From positions 1 through 42,495 of IMG/VR virus record IMGVR_UViG_3300044618_001825: a DNA stretch of 42,495 nucleotides; one strand, given 5' to 3'. The stretch is from a virus. Positions 21,194 through 27,150 of this stretch are shown here, piece by piece; the first letter of the stretch is position 1; each line of letters begins with the position of its first letter. The notes beneath the pieces were generated by a model. That model made no database searches, was not told the origin of the DNA, and worked only from the letters and a program-made list of their open reading frames with translations. A program made the position numbers and the translations under genes.

Positions 21194-21316
21194 AATAGGA
21201 AATGAAATGGTGCGTCTATTAGTCTTTAGGGCCAGGCGCTAAGTAAAGCGGTTTATTTCTTTCGTTGGAAATCAGCAGCCATATTCATAACCCCCAGCAT
21301 AGCTGGGGGTTTTCTA
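21194..21316 (+). ncRNA. Gene-free stretch, possible small RNA ending in a terminator
   Basis: No reading frame of use is seen in these 120 bases, which end in a strong terminator. A TATAAT at 21162 could start a transcript before the first hairpin. The conserved spacing between two terminators suggests a stable RNA, but no known family is recognised. Confidence 0.3.
21289..21313 (+). terminator. Strong Rho-independent terminator
   Basis: AACCCCCAGC, loop ATA, GCTGGGGGTT (10-bp stem), then TT. Ends the transcript before element VI. Confidence 0.85.
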
Positions 21317-21318
21317 TT

Positions 21319-21399
21319 GCCCGCAAAGACTTGAGGGTAGCATGTTTGTTTTACGACGTCAAGTTAATTTTCCCAGGAATTTGTGTGATCTTGACCACA
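21319..21399. repeat. Intergenic element VI with CRP-type site
   Basis: GCCCGCAAAGAC, TTTACGAC (21350), CCCAGGAATTT (21372), and TGTGA-TCTTGA-CCACA (21384-21399, one mismatch in the right half). No DnaA boxes. Confidence 0.65.
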
Positions 21400-21445
21400 T
21401 AGCTTGGAAAATGTGGTGTGAAACACACCTATTTGCTATTCCAAA

Positions 21446-21467
21446 TGTCAGTGGTCCATTGTATAAT
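21446..21467 (+). promoter_or_regulatory. TGTCA-N11-TATAAT promoter
   Basis: TGTCA (21446-21450), 11 bp, TATAAT (21462-21467), followed by ACGAAAGG and the ATG at 21495. Confidence 0.8.
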
Positions 21468-21494
21468 TGGAACATATCAACGAAAGGATATAAA

Positions 21495-22229
21495 ATGCCA
21501 AATTGGGTATTTAATGGATTAACTATTGAAGGTAATCCTGAGCAAGTAAAATCTCTAATCAAACAAATGAATAAGCCATTTGTTTATTCTATTACTGCAG
21601 TAGGTGATTTATCATATGATGTCAAGCAGACTAAGTATGTTAATCCTATCTTTGCTTTTCATAATATCTATAACTATAGAGATGCTGGTATTACTGATGA
21701 GGTATATCATGGACAGCCTCCTCGTTCCACCGACTTTTCTCAGGCAATGAAGTTTGAGACCAATGACTGGTACAACTTTAATGTGCGTGAGTGGGGAACC
21801 AAGTGGGATGTTGCTGTAGCCGAGGGTAATAAGTATCCTGATACAACTATTGAAGAAGCAGAAAACGGTGAGAACTATGTAGTTCATTACAACTTTAACA
21901 CTGCATGGTCACGACCTCTTGGTGCTATCTCTAAACTATCTGCACAATACCCAACACTACTATTTACTTTATCATATGAAGAAGAAACAGGTTGGGGTGG
22001 GGAAATGGAATTCCTCCGTGGAGAAGTTATATCAGAATCAGAATACGATAACATGTGCCGTGATTGTGATGCAACTGACCAAATGGAATACTGCGACAAT
22101 GACTGCGGTGAAATCTGTGGCAACTGCAACTGGCTAGGCAATGCTGACCTAGAGGCTGTAGCAATTTGTCAGACCCATAAGATATACTTAGACACTAAAG
22201 TACCCGAATATAGAAAGGCGGAAGCATAA
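21495..22229 (+). CDS. Api92-like protein with ferredoxin-like fold and C-terminal Cys cluster
   Basis: The 244-residue protein opens MPNWVFNGLTIEGNPEQVKSLIKQM, the standard start of the Api92-like ferredoxin-fold family in phages and mobile elements, and keeps the FHNIYNY...WY-x-FN-x-x-EWGTKWD block (about 105-150). The last 50 residues add CRDCDATDQMEYCDNDCGEICGNCNW, a zinc-ribbon-like cluster. Activity unknown. ATG at 21495 chosen by the GAAAGG site; the longer frame starts inside element VI. A promoter for the next gene is embedded in its 3' end. Confidence 0.78.
   Translation: MPNWVFNGLTIEGNPEQVKSLIKQMNKPFVYSITAVGDLSYDVKQTKYVNPIFAFHNIYNYRDAGITDEVYHGQPPRSTDFSQAMKFETNDWYNFNVREWGTKWDVAVAEGNKYPDTTIEEAENGENYVVHYNFNTAWSRPLGAISKLSAQYPTLLFTLSYEEETGWGGEMEFLRGEVISESEYDNMCRDCDATDQMEYCDNDCGEICGNCNWLGNADLEAVAICQTHKIYLDTKVPEYRKAEA
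22167..22188 (+). promoter_or_regulatory. TGTCA-N11-TATACT promoter inside the Api92-like gene
   Basis: TGTCA (22167-22171), 11 bp, TATACT (22183-22188); GAAAGG and the ATG at 22229 follow. Confidence 0.6.
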
Positions 22230-22441
22230 TGGAAGCATTTACAGATACAGTAGGAGAACATATCCTTGGAGCAATTCAAGTAGATATTGAGCAACATCTC
22301 TTTGAACAATGGAACAGCAAAAATTTAGATGAGGGCAGCGATTATGCTGAATATATGTTCATGCAATTTGCTCCTGATAACTTAAAACAATCATACAATG
22401 AGTACTATGGTTATATTGAAGGAGATGAATTCCTCCTATGA
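22229..22441 (+). CDS. Hypothetical acidic protein, 70 aa
   Basis: The product (MEAFTDTVGEHILGAIQVDIEQHLFEQWNSKNLDEGSDYAEYMFMQFAPDN...) is acidic and helical. It heads a chain of coupled genes that runs to 24068. Unknown function. Confidence 0.65.
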   Translation: MEAFTDTVGEHILGAIQVDIEQHLFEQWNSKNLDEGSDYAEYMFMQFAPDNLKQSYNEYYGYIEGDEFLL

Positions 22442-22584
22442 TTACCAGCCAAGAACTAATTGATTATATCTATGATGACAACTTAATCCATTTTGATGAT
22501 AGAGATACATCAGATGATTGTGATTGTCACATTCATATAACACTTAATACTATGATTAAATATATGGAGGCAATAGAATGCTAG
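22438..22584 (+). CDS. Hypothetical protein with DCDCH motif, 48 aa
   Basis: MITSQELIDYIYDDNLIHFDDRDTSDDCDCHIHITLNTMIKYMEAIEC has a Cys/His patch (CDCHIH). It overlaps neighbours by ATGA and by 7 bases. Confidence 0.55.
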   Translation: MITSQELIDYIYDDNLIHFDDRDTSDDCDCHIHITLNTMIKYMEAIEC

Positions 22585-22751
22585 GTTATACTAAAGATGA
22601 TCTTGATGAGATGATTAACTCAGTACATGATGCTAAGTTATTTTATCTTAGAACCCCGTCCGATTTAATGGACAAGTCAATATTAAATGAAGGCTTGTTA
22701 AAAACAAATGACTTCCTCCAGGGGCTTTGGGCGGAGGGTTATTTTGACTAA
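22578..22751 (+). CDS. Hypothetical acidic protein, 57 aa
   Basis: MLGYTKDDLDEMINSVHDAKLFYLRTPSDLMDKSILNEGLLKTNDFLQGLWAEGYFD. The start overlaps the previous gene. Similar YT-x-(D/E)DL-x-x-M-(I/V) openings occur in small phage proteins; function unknown. Confidence 0.6.
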   Translation: MLGYTKDDLDEMINSVHDAKLFYLRTPSDLMDKSILNEGLLKTNDFLQGLWAEGYFD

Positions 22752-22950
22752 GTCATCACATTTTATGGAGTATCTAAAGATACATAAGATTAGTTTAGAA
22801 CAAGATTTAGAAGATGCTAGAAATAATATTCCTATTCCTGAAGATGAATACTTCGAATCAGATAGTTATTATATGGGTGCCATTGATACTATGGAACATA
22901 TTTTGTCAGTGGCTACTGATATAATGATTGATAACGAAAGGGTATATTAA
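22744..22950 (+). CDS. Hypothetical acidic protein, 68 aa, TTG start
   Basis: TTG at 22744 is chosen because GGAGGG lies just before it and because it overlaps the previous stop by 8 bases; earlier starts would overlap by more than 40. The product (MTKSSHFMEYLKIHKISLEQDLEDARNNIPIPEDEYFESDSYYMGAIDTMEHIL) is acidic and helical. Its last codons contain the next promoter. Confidence 0.6.
   Translation: MTKSSHFMEYLKIHKISLEQDLEDARNNIPIPEDEYFESDSYYMGAIDTMEHILSVATDIMIDNERVY
22904..22925 (+). promoter_or_regulatory. TGTCA-N11-TATAAT promoter inside a gene
   Basis: TGTCA (22904-22908), 11 bp, TATAAT (22920-22925), followed by AACGAAAGGG and the ATG at 22950. Confidence 0.7.
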
Positions 22951-23153
22951 TGAACATATCATCTAGAGAAGTTACTTATCGTTCCGCCGTTGAACAAATA
23001 TTTTTTGAGGACGGGACAGAATTGGTAATCACAATTGGTGCTCCTGCCGAAGGCGGAGGAGATATCGATATTGAATATGATTGGGTAGAAGGAAAGCCTG
23101 ATTGGGCAAACAACTTAAATGAATCAACACTAGTGAACTATGAGGTAATATAA
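22950..23153 (+). CDS. Hypothetical acidic beta protein, 67 aa
   Basis: MNISSREVTYRSAVEQIFFEDGTELVITIGAPAEGGGDIDIEYDWVEGKPDW... is acidic and beta-rich. TAATG links it to both neighbours. Confidence 0.65.
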   Translation: MNISSREVTYRSAVEQIFFEDGTELVITIGAPAEGGGDIDIEYDWVEGKPDWANNLNESTLVNYEVI

Positions 23154-23443
23154 TGAATCAAGAAGACATTGGGCTCCCTCCGCACCTACAGCGTTTGGTT
23201 AATGCGGGTGTTAGCGGATTAGATATAATGCACGGAGAACTAAAGAACTTAATGCTAATTGCCGAGCAAGATTTAAAGGACGCATTAGCACAGGAGGAGT
23301 TGTCTGAAGAGGCAATGGATTCTATGGTCCGAACAGAATGTGAAGGACGACTAGATACTCTAGTCGAACTATATCAACTAACATATGAACTATCATTTGC
23401 AATTCAATCAAGAATAGATTTGGAGTTTGCTAATGAAGCCTGA
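23153..23443 (+). CDS. Hypothetical acidic helical protein, 96 aa
   Basis: A helical protein (LQRLVNAGVSGLDIMHGELKNLMLIAEQDLKDALAQEEL...RLDTLVELYQLTYELSFAIQSRI). No family recognised. Coupled to both neighbours. Confidence 0.65.
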   Translation: MNQEDIGLPPHLQRLVNAGVSGLDIMHGELKNLMLIAEQDLKDALAQEELSEEAMDSMVRTECEGRLDTLVELYQLTYELSFAIQSRIDLEFANEA

Positions 23444-23759
23444 CGATAAAGATAAACTAAACAAGTGTTTAGAGATTCTAGACAGCACTGACCTAGGTCT
23501 ATCATTAGTTTGGTTGTGGACTTGGTCAACAATTAACAACATATTTGAGGATGAGACCTACAAGCAGAACTGCACCCTAGATGACATGTGGGGCCACCTC
23601 TGTGAGGCTGTGGAGGCTGGTATGGGGTTCTCTCTGGAGTACGGTGCCGAACAGCACAACGAAGATGTCCTTGAATGGATGATGAATCGTGAATACATTG
23701 TGGACACAATGTTTGAGGAAGATGAAGAAGAGGAGGACGACGAAGATGAAGATGAGTGA
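23433..23759 (+). CDS. Hypothetical protein with polyacidic tail, 108 aa
   Basis: The 108-residue product has a folded helical part (LGLSLVWLWTWSTINNIFEDETYKQNCTLDDMWGHLCEAVEAG) and ends in EEDEEEEDDEDEDE. Acidic tails can mimic DNA; here that is only a possibility. ATG at 23433 follows GGAG; a TTG two codons earlier is less likely. Confidence 0.65.
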   Translation: MKPDDKDKLNKCLEILDSTDLGLSLVWLWTWSTINNIFEDETYKQNCTLDDMWGHLCEAVEAGMGFSLEYGAEQHNEDVLEWMMNREYIVDTMFEEDEEEEDDEDEDE

Positions 23760-23889
23760 TAAGTACTTAAACGATCAACTTAGTAAAGCCCAAAAGCTTT
23801 TGTGGGGTGGGTCCGAAACAGAAAACATCGAGGCACACAACATCATTGCTAAACTAATTAAAGACAAGATAGAACAGGTGGAACTATGA
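23746..23889 (+). CDS. Hypothetical protein, 47 aa
   Basis: MKMSDKYLNDQLSKAQKLLWGGSETENIEAHNIIAKLIKDKIEQVEL. The ATG at 23746 lies 9 bases after AGGAGG; the ATG at 23752 is an alternative. It is read in another frame across the acidic tail codons of the preceding gene. Confidence 0.55.
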   Translation: MKMSDKYLNDQLSKAQKLLWGGSETENIEAHNIIAKLIKDKIEQVEL

Positions 23890-24068
23890 CTAAACAGTTT
23901 AAAGTATATGGCGACACCATTCAGGAATTTTACATTGTAGTAGAAGCCAAGGACAGCGATGAGGCATGGTACAAGGCAGTAGCCGCACCTAAGAAAGAAT
24001 GGCAAAAGGGTGCCAATCGTAAAGATAAGATAGAGCCATACCAAGTAGAAGAACTAACAACTGAATAA
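23886..24068 (+). CDS. Hypothetical small protein, 60 aa
   Basis: MTKQFKVYGDTIQEFYIVVEAKDSDEAWYKAVAAPKKEWQK... has the strand-helix layout (V/I)EA-x-(D/N)-x-(D/E)EA(W/I) common in DpnD/PcfM-like small proteins. Last gene of the chain, followed by a dyad. Confidence 0.6.
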   Translation: MTKQFKVYGDTIQEFYIVVEAKDSDEAWYKAVAAPKKEWQKGANRKDKIEPYQVEELTTE

Positions 24069-24080
24069 AGATAGGTTGGG

Positions 24081-24107
24081 CCGTTATGGACAATTCGGAC
24101 ATAACGG
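24081..24107. promoter_or_regulatory. Inverted repeat enclosing an AATTCGGACAT motif
   Basis: CCGTTATG (24081-24088) and CATAACGG (24100-24107) form a dyad after the last gene of the chain; no T-run follows, so an operator is as likely as a terminator. Confidence 0.45.
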
Positions 24108-24152
24108 TCATAATCTAAGGGCACGGGCAAAAATTTTGCTTTACGGCACCTA

Positions 24153-24181
24153 TTTACAAATCGCCGAAATTCGGATATAAT
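24153..24181 (+). promoter_or_regulatory. Canonical promoter of the Lsr2-domain gene
   Basis: TTTACA (24153-24158), 17 bp, TATAAT (24176-24181). This is the only gene in the rightward arm with a clear ordinary promoter and no TGTCA box. Confidence 0.65.
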
Positions 24182-24214
24182 ATATATAACAAAGATCTAG
24201 AAAGGATCAAACAA

Positions 24215-24367
24215 ATGACATCAACACCAACAACAACTCGTGAGTACCTCAAGACCCAGGGAATTTCTGTGGGCAAGCGTGGCCGCTTTTCAGCTGCAGC
24301 TCTAGGCGTTATCAGCAAGGCAGCACAAGAGGGCGTAGTCTTCACAGACAAGAAGAACGTCAAGTAA
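24215..24367 (+). CDS. Lsr2-type C-terminal DNA-binding domain mini-protein, 50 aa
   Basis: After MTSTPTTT, the product reads REYLKTQGISVGKRGRFSAAALGVISKAAQ, which matches the Lsr2 C-terminal domain pattern (R-x-W/Y-(A/L)-x-x-x-G-x-x-V-x-x-RGR-(I/F)-x-x-x-(V/L)-x-x-x-(Y/I)-x-x-A), with RGR as the AT-hook-like DNA contact. The N-terminal dimerisation domain of Lsr2 is missing. It may bind AT-rich DNA without bridging, and so compete with host Lsr2 silencing or regulate phage genes. It has its own promoter, an AAAGGATC site and a strong terminator. Confidence 0.7.
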   Translation: MTSTPTTTREYLKTQGISVGKRGRFSAAALGVISKAAQEGVVFTDKKNVK

Positions 24368-24381
24368 TAAACTAAGTGTGG

Positions 24382-24422
24382 GGTTCCTCCTCTCTGTGGG
24401 AAAACGGGAAAGGGGAGGAACC
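24382..24422 (+). terminator. Long-stem terminator after Lsr2-domain gene
   Basis: GGTTCCTCCTC (24382-24392) pairs with GGGGAGGAACC (24412-24422), an 11-bp stem with one G-T pair and a 19-base loop. Confidence 0.7.
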
Positions 24423-24438
24423 TCGCTTCATTTACAAA

Positions 24439-24460
24439 TGTCAGTGGTCAATGGTATAAT
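24439..24460 (+). promoter_or_regulatory. TGTCA-N11-TATAAT promoter
   Basis: TGTCA (24439-24443), 11 bp, TATAAT (24455-24460), then AACGAAAGG and the ATG at 24482. Last of this promoter class. Confidence 0.8.
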
Positions 24461-24481
24461 CAAAACGAAAGGCGGAACTCA

Positions 24482-24826
24482 ATGGCTAAAGCGAACGAAT
24501 TCAAAGCAGCAGAAAAACTAACAGACTATCTAAACAATGCTAACTTCTCCCCTGCCGTAATGGCAAATGTATTAACAACTGAACATACCTTATACACCCA
24601 AGACAGGCTAATGGAACTAGTTAGATATATTATCCAATACAATTCCCTTAGATTAAAGTCAGAATGGGACAAGGGATACACATCCGAAGGATTGCTTCTG
24701 GCTGATGCTCTCAACGATATGATTGAGGCAAAATACGGGGCGGTGGATAGAAACCTAACTATTAAATCCCTTGAAGAAACAAGAGTAAGAGATAGCAAAT
24801 ACATAATGGATCTAGATTCATTCTAA
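24482..24826 (+). CDS. Hypothetical protein, 114 aa
   Basis: A helical protein (KAAEKLTDYLNNANFSPAVMANVLTTEHTLYTQDRLMELVRYIIQYNSLRLKSEWDKGYTSEGLLLADALNDMIEAKYG). No family recognised. It is the last rightward gene and has its own promoter. Confidence 0.65.
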   Translation: MAKANEFKAAEKLTDYLNNANFSPAVMANVLTTEHTLYTQDRLMELVRYIIQYNSLRLKSEWDKGYTSEGLLLADALNDMIEAKYGAVDRNLTIKSLEETRVRDSKYIMDLDSF

Positions 24827-24842
24827 TATAACTTCCCCTATG

Positions 24843-24879
24843 GGGCATATGGCTTTAATTAGCTATATGTCCCATTTTT
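24843..24879 (+). terminator. Terminator at the end of the rightward arm
   Basis: GGGCATATGGCT (24843-24854) pairs with AGCTATATGTCCC (24861-24873) with one bulge, followed by ATTTTT. Confidence 0.75.
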
Positions 24880-24970
24880 GTATGCCCATCTTATGGGCCA
24901 AATTTCTTCTTTACGACGCATGTAAAAATACGCTGGAATTTGTATGCATATTGAATAAAATCTGTCAAAA

Positions 24971-25011
24971 TCTGTATAGAATATCTCATTATATGAGACA
25001 AATTATACAGA
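24971..25011. promoter_or_regulatory. Nested 41-bp dyad
   Basis: TCTGTATA...TATACAGA (outer arms, 8 bp) and TCTCAT...ATGAGA (inner arms, 6 bp) share the same centre at 24991. Could be a double operator or a hairpin that blocks convergent transcription. Confidence 0.5.
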
Positions 25012-25090
25012 ATTAGACATAATTTTTTGCCATAAATATGGGCCAAAATTGCTCTTTACGAACAAATAAAAAAATTTCCTGGAATATCTA

Positions 25091-25119
25091 TTGACAAATA
25101 TTGGCCAATATGCTTTATA
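25091..25119 (+). promoter_or_regulatory. Promoter-like sequence with 14-bp palindrome in its spacer
   Basis: TTGACA (25091-25096), 17 bp, TTTATA (25114-25119). The spacer contains ATATTGGCCAATAT (25098-25111), a perfect palindrome. No rightward gene follows, so any transcript would be noncoding or antisense. Confidence 0.4.
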
Positions 25120-25220
25120 TAGGCCCTATTGACATTATGACCCATCAAATGGTAACGTTCCATTACATAGATATGTTTAACTATATATAATGATAGTATT
25201 TGGATCTAAATTGATAGTAT

Positions 25221-25250
25221 GATTCTCCACTTTACTCCACAATACTCCAC
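25221..25250. repeat. Three tandem 10-bp CTCCAC repeats
   Basis: GATTCTCCAC, TTTACTCCAC, AATACTCCAC follow each other with a period of exactly 10 bp, about one helical turn, as in small iteron arrays. Confidence 0.55.
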
Positions 25251-25317
25251 TAAATAAGCCTCTAGGAGGCTCATACAAGGGAGATTAAAGGGAGGGGGAT
25301 AGAATAGGTAAGGCTCT

Positions 25318-25503
25318 TTATGACTCTAATTGTTTGCCTATTTGTGCAGCTTTCTTTCGTATCTTATCTGCTGATTCTATGGTATGTTCAATTGATTTTT
25401 GAAAGGATTTGCACATTTTGCAGAGATCGAGCATATCTGGGTATTTAGCCCATGCTGCCTTATTTGTCTCTATTGAACATGTCTTGCACATTGGAGTACT
25501 CAT
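25318..25503 (-). CDS. Zinc-ribbon mini-protein, 61 aa
   Basis: MSTPMCKTCSIETNKAAWAKYPDMLDLCKMCKSFQ has two CxxC motifs, then a charged helix. The ATG at 25503 follows a GAGAAAGATA site; the longer TTG start is less likely. Last gene of the leftward arm. Confidence 0.65.
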   Translation of the reverse strand: MSTPMCKTCSIETNKAAWAKYPDMLDLCKMCKSFQKSIEHTIESADKIRKKAAQIGKQLES

Positions 25504-25600
25504 GTTATATCTTTCTCTAGTAACCAAGGATGTTTATCCCTATAGTACTATTATACTCCTTTGTCTCCCCCGCCTTAAAGATATGGGGTAGGGCTGTCAC

Positions 25601-25735
25601 TCATTTTGCTGAGCATGTAAGGCATATAAATGGGTCATCATCTTGCTTGACATACAGTTGCTTACATTGAGTACATGCTACCTTATATGGCTCAGTATTC
25701 ACATACTTCTCATAGGATGATTGAAACTTATCCAT
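25601..25735 (-). CDS. Zinc-ribbon mini-protein, 44 aa
   Basis: MDKFQSSYEKYVNTEPYKVACTQCKQLYVKQDDDPFICLTCSAK has CxxC twice, a treble-clef-like small ribbon. Its ATG overlaps the end of the glycosyltransferase gene by 8 bases, so they are coupled. Confidence 0.65.
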   Translation of the reverse strand: MDKFQSSYEKYVNTEPYKVACTQCKQLYVKQDDDPFICLTCSAK

Positions 25736-26780
25736 TGGTTCCCCCGCCCTCACCTTTTCCAACCAGGTATTCTCTCTTTGATATAAAGTATTTAGATAAA
25801 TCTATCCCTATCTTATTATAATACTCAGCAATTGATTCCTTGTTTGGTGCTCCCCAATATCCTAGGTATTCCCCAGAAAATATTTCAGTTTGATCAAATT
25901 GAGAGTTAACTTCGTTAAATTTTCCAATTTTGCCTCTATCAAGAGTTCTCCAGTCATCGTCAGACAAAAGCTTACCATCGTTAAACTTGTCTTTAGACCA
26001 CATTATACACTTCTTGATTGAGAACATTCTGTATCCTCTAGTGCCCGCTCTAAAAGATAGATTAATTTGATCACCGTTGAAAGGGTTTGCTGGATCATGC
26101 ATCAGCTCACGAGTAAAACCAAATTTTGTAAACATAAATGAAGCAAATATCAGTCCGTGCTCAACAAAATCTTGACCCTCTTGCCAATCCACATGACAAC
26201 CCTCAATAAAAGCATAATCCATCATTTCTTCGCTTGGTACTTGAGCGTTTGCATACGAGGAAGCATTTATGGAAATAACCTGTATTTTTAATGAACCAAA
26301 ATTTTCATCAGTTTTAAAATCAAGTGGGTCTACCGCCATACCCCTCAAATTGTTATGCAAAAATACTTCTTTGTTTGGTCCATCTATCCATCTAAGAGGA
26401 TTTGTAGATATGATAGGCTTATCACAAATCTTTAACAGATCGTTATAGTGTTGCTTTAGGGTAGTGTCCCATCCTTTTTCAAAAACATTGTGTGCGTCAA
26501 CTTGCAGCAAATACTCATGGTCTCTATAATTTATAATAGAGGCCATCATCCTACCAATACCAGTGCCTAGTGGGCGCTCATGCTTTATATCTACATAGGT
26601 TAGTCTGGGATGATTAAATATTGGATCTGACAAAAAGTCTTTTTGATCTATAACCATATTGGCTATTCCAAAATACAATAGGTCTGGATTGTCTGCGTTA
26701 GCTAGTGCGCTTTTGATTGTTTGAACTAAAAACTCTTCTTTGCATGCTGCTATAGATATATAAATTGTTTCGTTGTTCAT
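25728..26780 (-). CDS. GlcNAc-transferase-like glycosyltransferase (PF11397 type)
   Basis: The 350-residue protein has IYISIAACKE at the N-terminus, the HERPLGTGIGRMMASIINYRDHEYLLQVDAHNVFEKGWD block (about 68-105) with the VDAH metal/nucleotide motif, and ISINASSYANAQ...AFIEGCHVDWQEGQDFVEHG, as in the GlcNAc-transferase family related to Skp1 glycosyltransferase. It would move a sugar from UDP-GlcNAc or a similar donor to a protein or glycan. It is flanked by a small membrane protein and a zinc ribbon. Acceptor unknown; host wall glycan or phage structural protein are possible. Confidence 0.75.
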   Translation of the reverse strand: MNNETIYISIAACKEEFLVQTIKSALANADNPDLLYFGIANMVIDQKDFLSDPIFNHPRLTYVDIKHERPLGTGIGRMMASIINYRDHEYLLQVDAHNVFEKGWDTTLKQHYNDLLKICDKPIISTNPLRWIDGPNKEVFLHNNLRGMAVDPLDFKTDENFGSLKIQVISINASSYANAQVPSEEMMDYAFIEGCHVDWQEGQDFVEHGLIFASFMFTKFGFTRELMHDPANPFNGDQINLSFRAGTRGYRMFSIKKCIMWSKDKFNDGKLLSDDDWRTLDRGKIGKFNEVNSQFDQTEIFSGEYLGYWGAPNKESIAEYYNKIGIDLSKYFISKREYLVGKGEGGGTNG

Positions 26781-27004
26781 AGATGAATCTCATTTACTGG
26801 CTCTTTCGACCAGTGTATGTAAGATCTAATATAAACTGCTGCATATGCTATTGCTGAGGCTATAAATCCATATTGCTTTGTTATTAGGGCATATGCTATC
26901 CACAAAGCCTCATTAAATAATAAAACCCACCATCCCCATATTGTCTTTCGACCAACAAAGAATATGCCTGTTACACCTATAATAGCTAATACCCATGACC
27001 ACAT
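26777..27004 (-). CDS. Small multi-pass membrane protein, 75 aa
   Basis: Three hydrophobic segments (VLAIIGVTGIFFVG, GWWVLLFNEALWIAYALI, FIASAIAYAAVYIRSYIHW) resemble a compact membrane family found in phages, distantly like parts of PnuC-type transporters. Too short to be a full transporter. Overlaps neighbours (TAATG, 4 bases). Confidence 0.65.
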   Translation of the reverse strand: MWSWVLAIIGVTGIFFVGRKTIWGWWVLLFNEALWIAYALITKQYGFIASAIAYAAVYIRSYIHWSKEPVNEIHL

Positions 27005-27150
27005 TATTTGTCACCCCGTTCTTTTTCCCAATACGGGATCCCGTTTTTATCACGATCATTCCACTTTTCACCGCTCATATCAATATCTTTAAGCATCTCT
27101 TCTATAACTAATTTAAGACGCATTGATCTGTCAGGATCAATATCGCTCAT
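27004..27150 (-). CDS. Hypothetical charged protein, 48 aa
   Basis: MSDIDPDRSMRLKLVIEEMLKDIDMSGEKWNDRDKNGIPYWEKERGDK. Overlaps both neighbours by one to four bases (TGATG, TAATG). Function unknown. Confidence 0.6.
   Translation of the reverse strand: MSDIDPDRSMRLKLVIEEMLKDIDMSGEKWNDRDKNGIPYWEKERGDK

Larger units (their letters stand above)
24827..25317. other. Gene-free convergent junction with repeats and dyads
   Basis: About 490 AT-rich bases between the rightward and leftward arms. They hold a terminator, two diverged TTTACG...CTGGAAT elements (24894-24940 and 25038-25085), a nested dyad, a promoter-like sequence with a palindromic spacer, three tandem CTCCAC repeats and a small palindrome GCCTCTAGGAGGC. 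No convincing reading frame is seen. Confidence 0.65.

Noticed and set aside
26893-26901. CTATCCACA as a DnaA box
   Set aside because: One mismatch, single copy and inside a membrane-protein gene.
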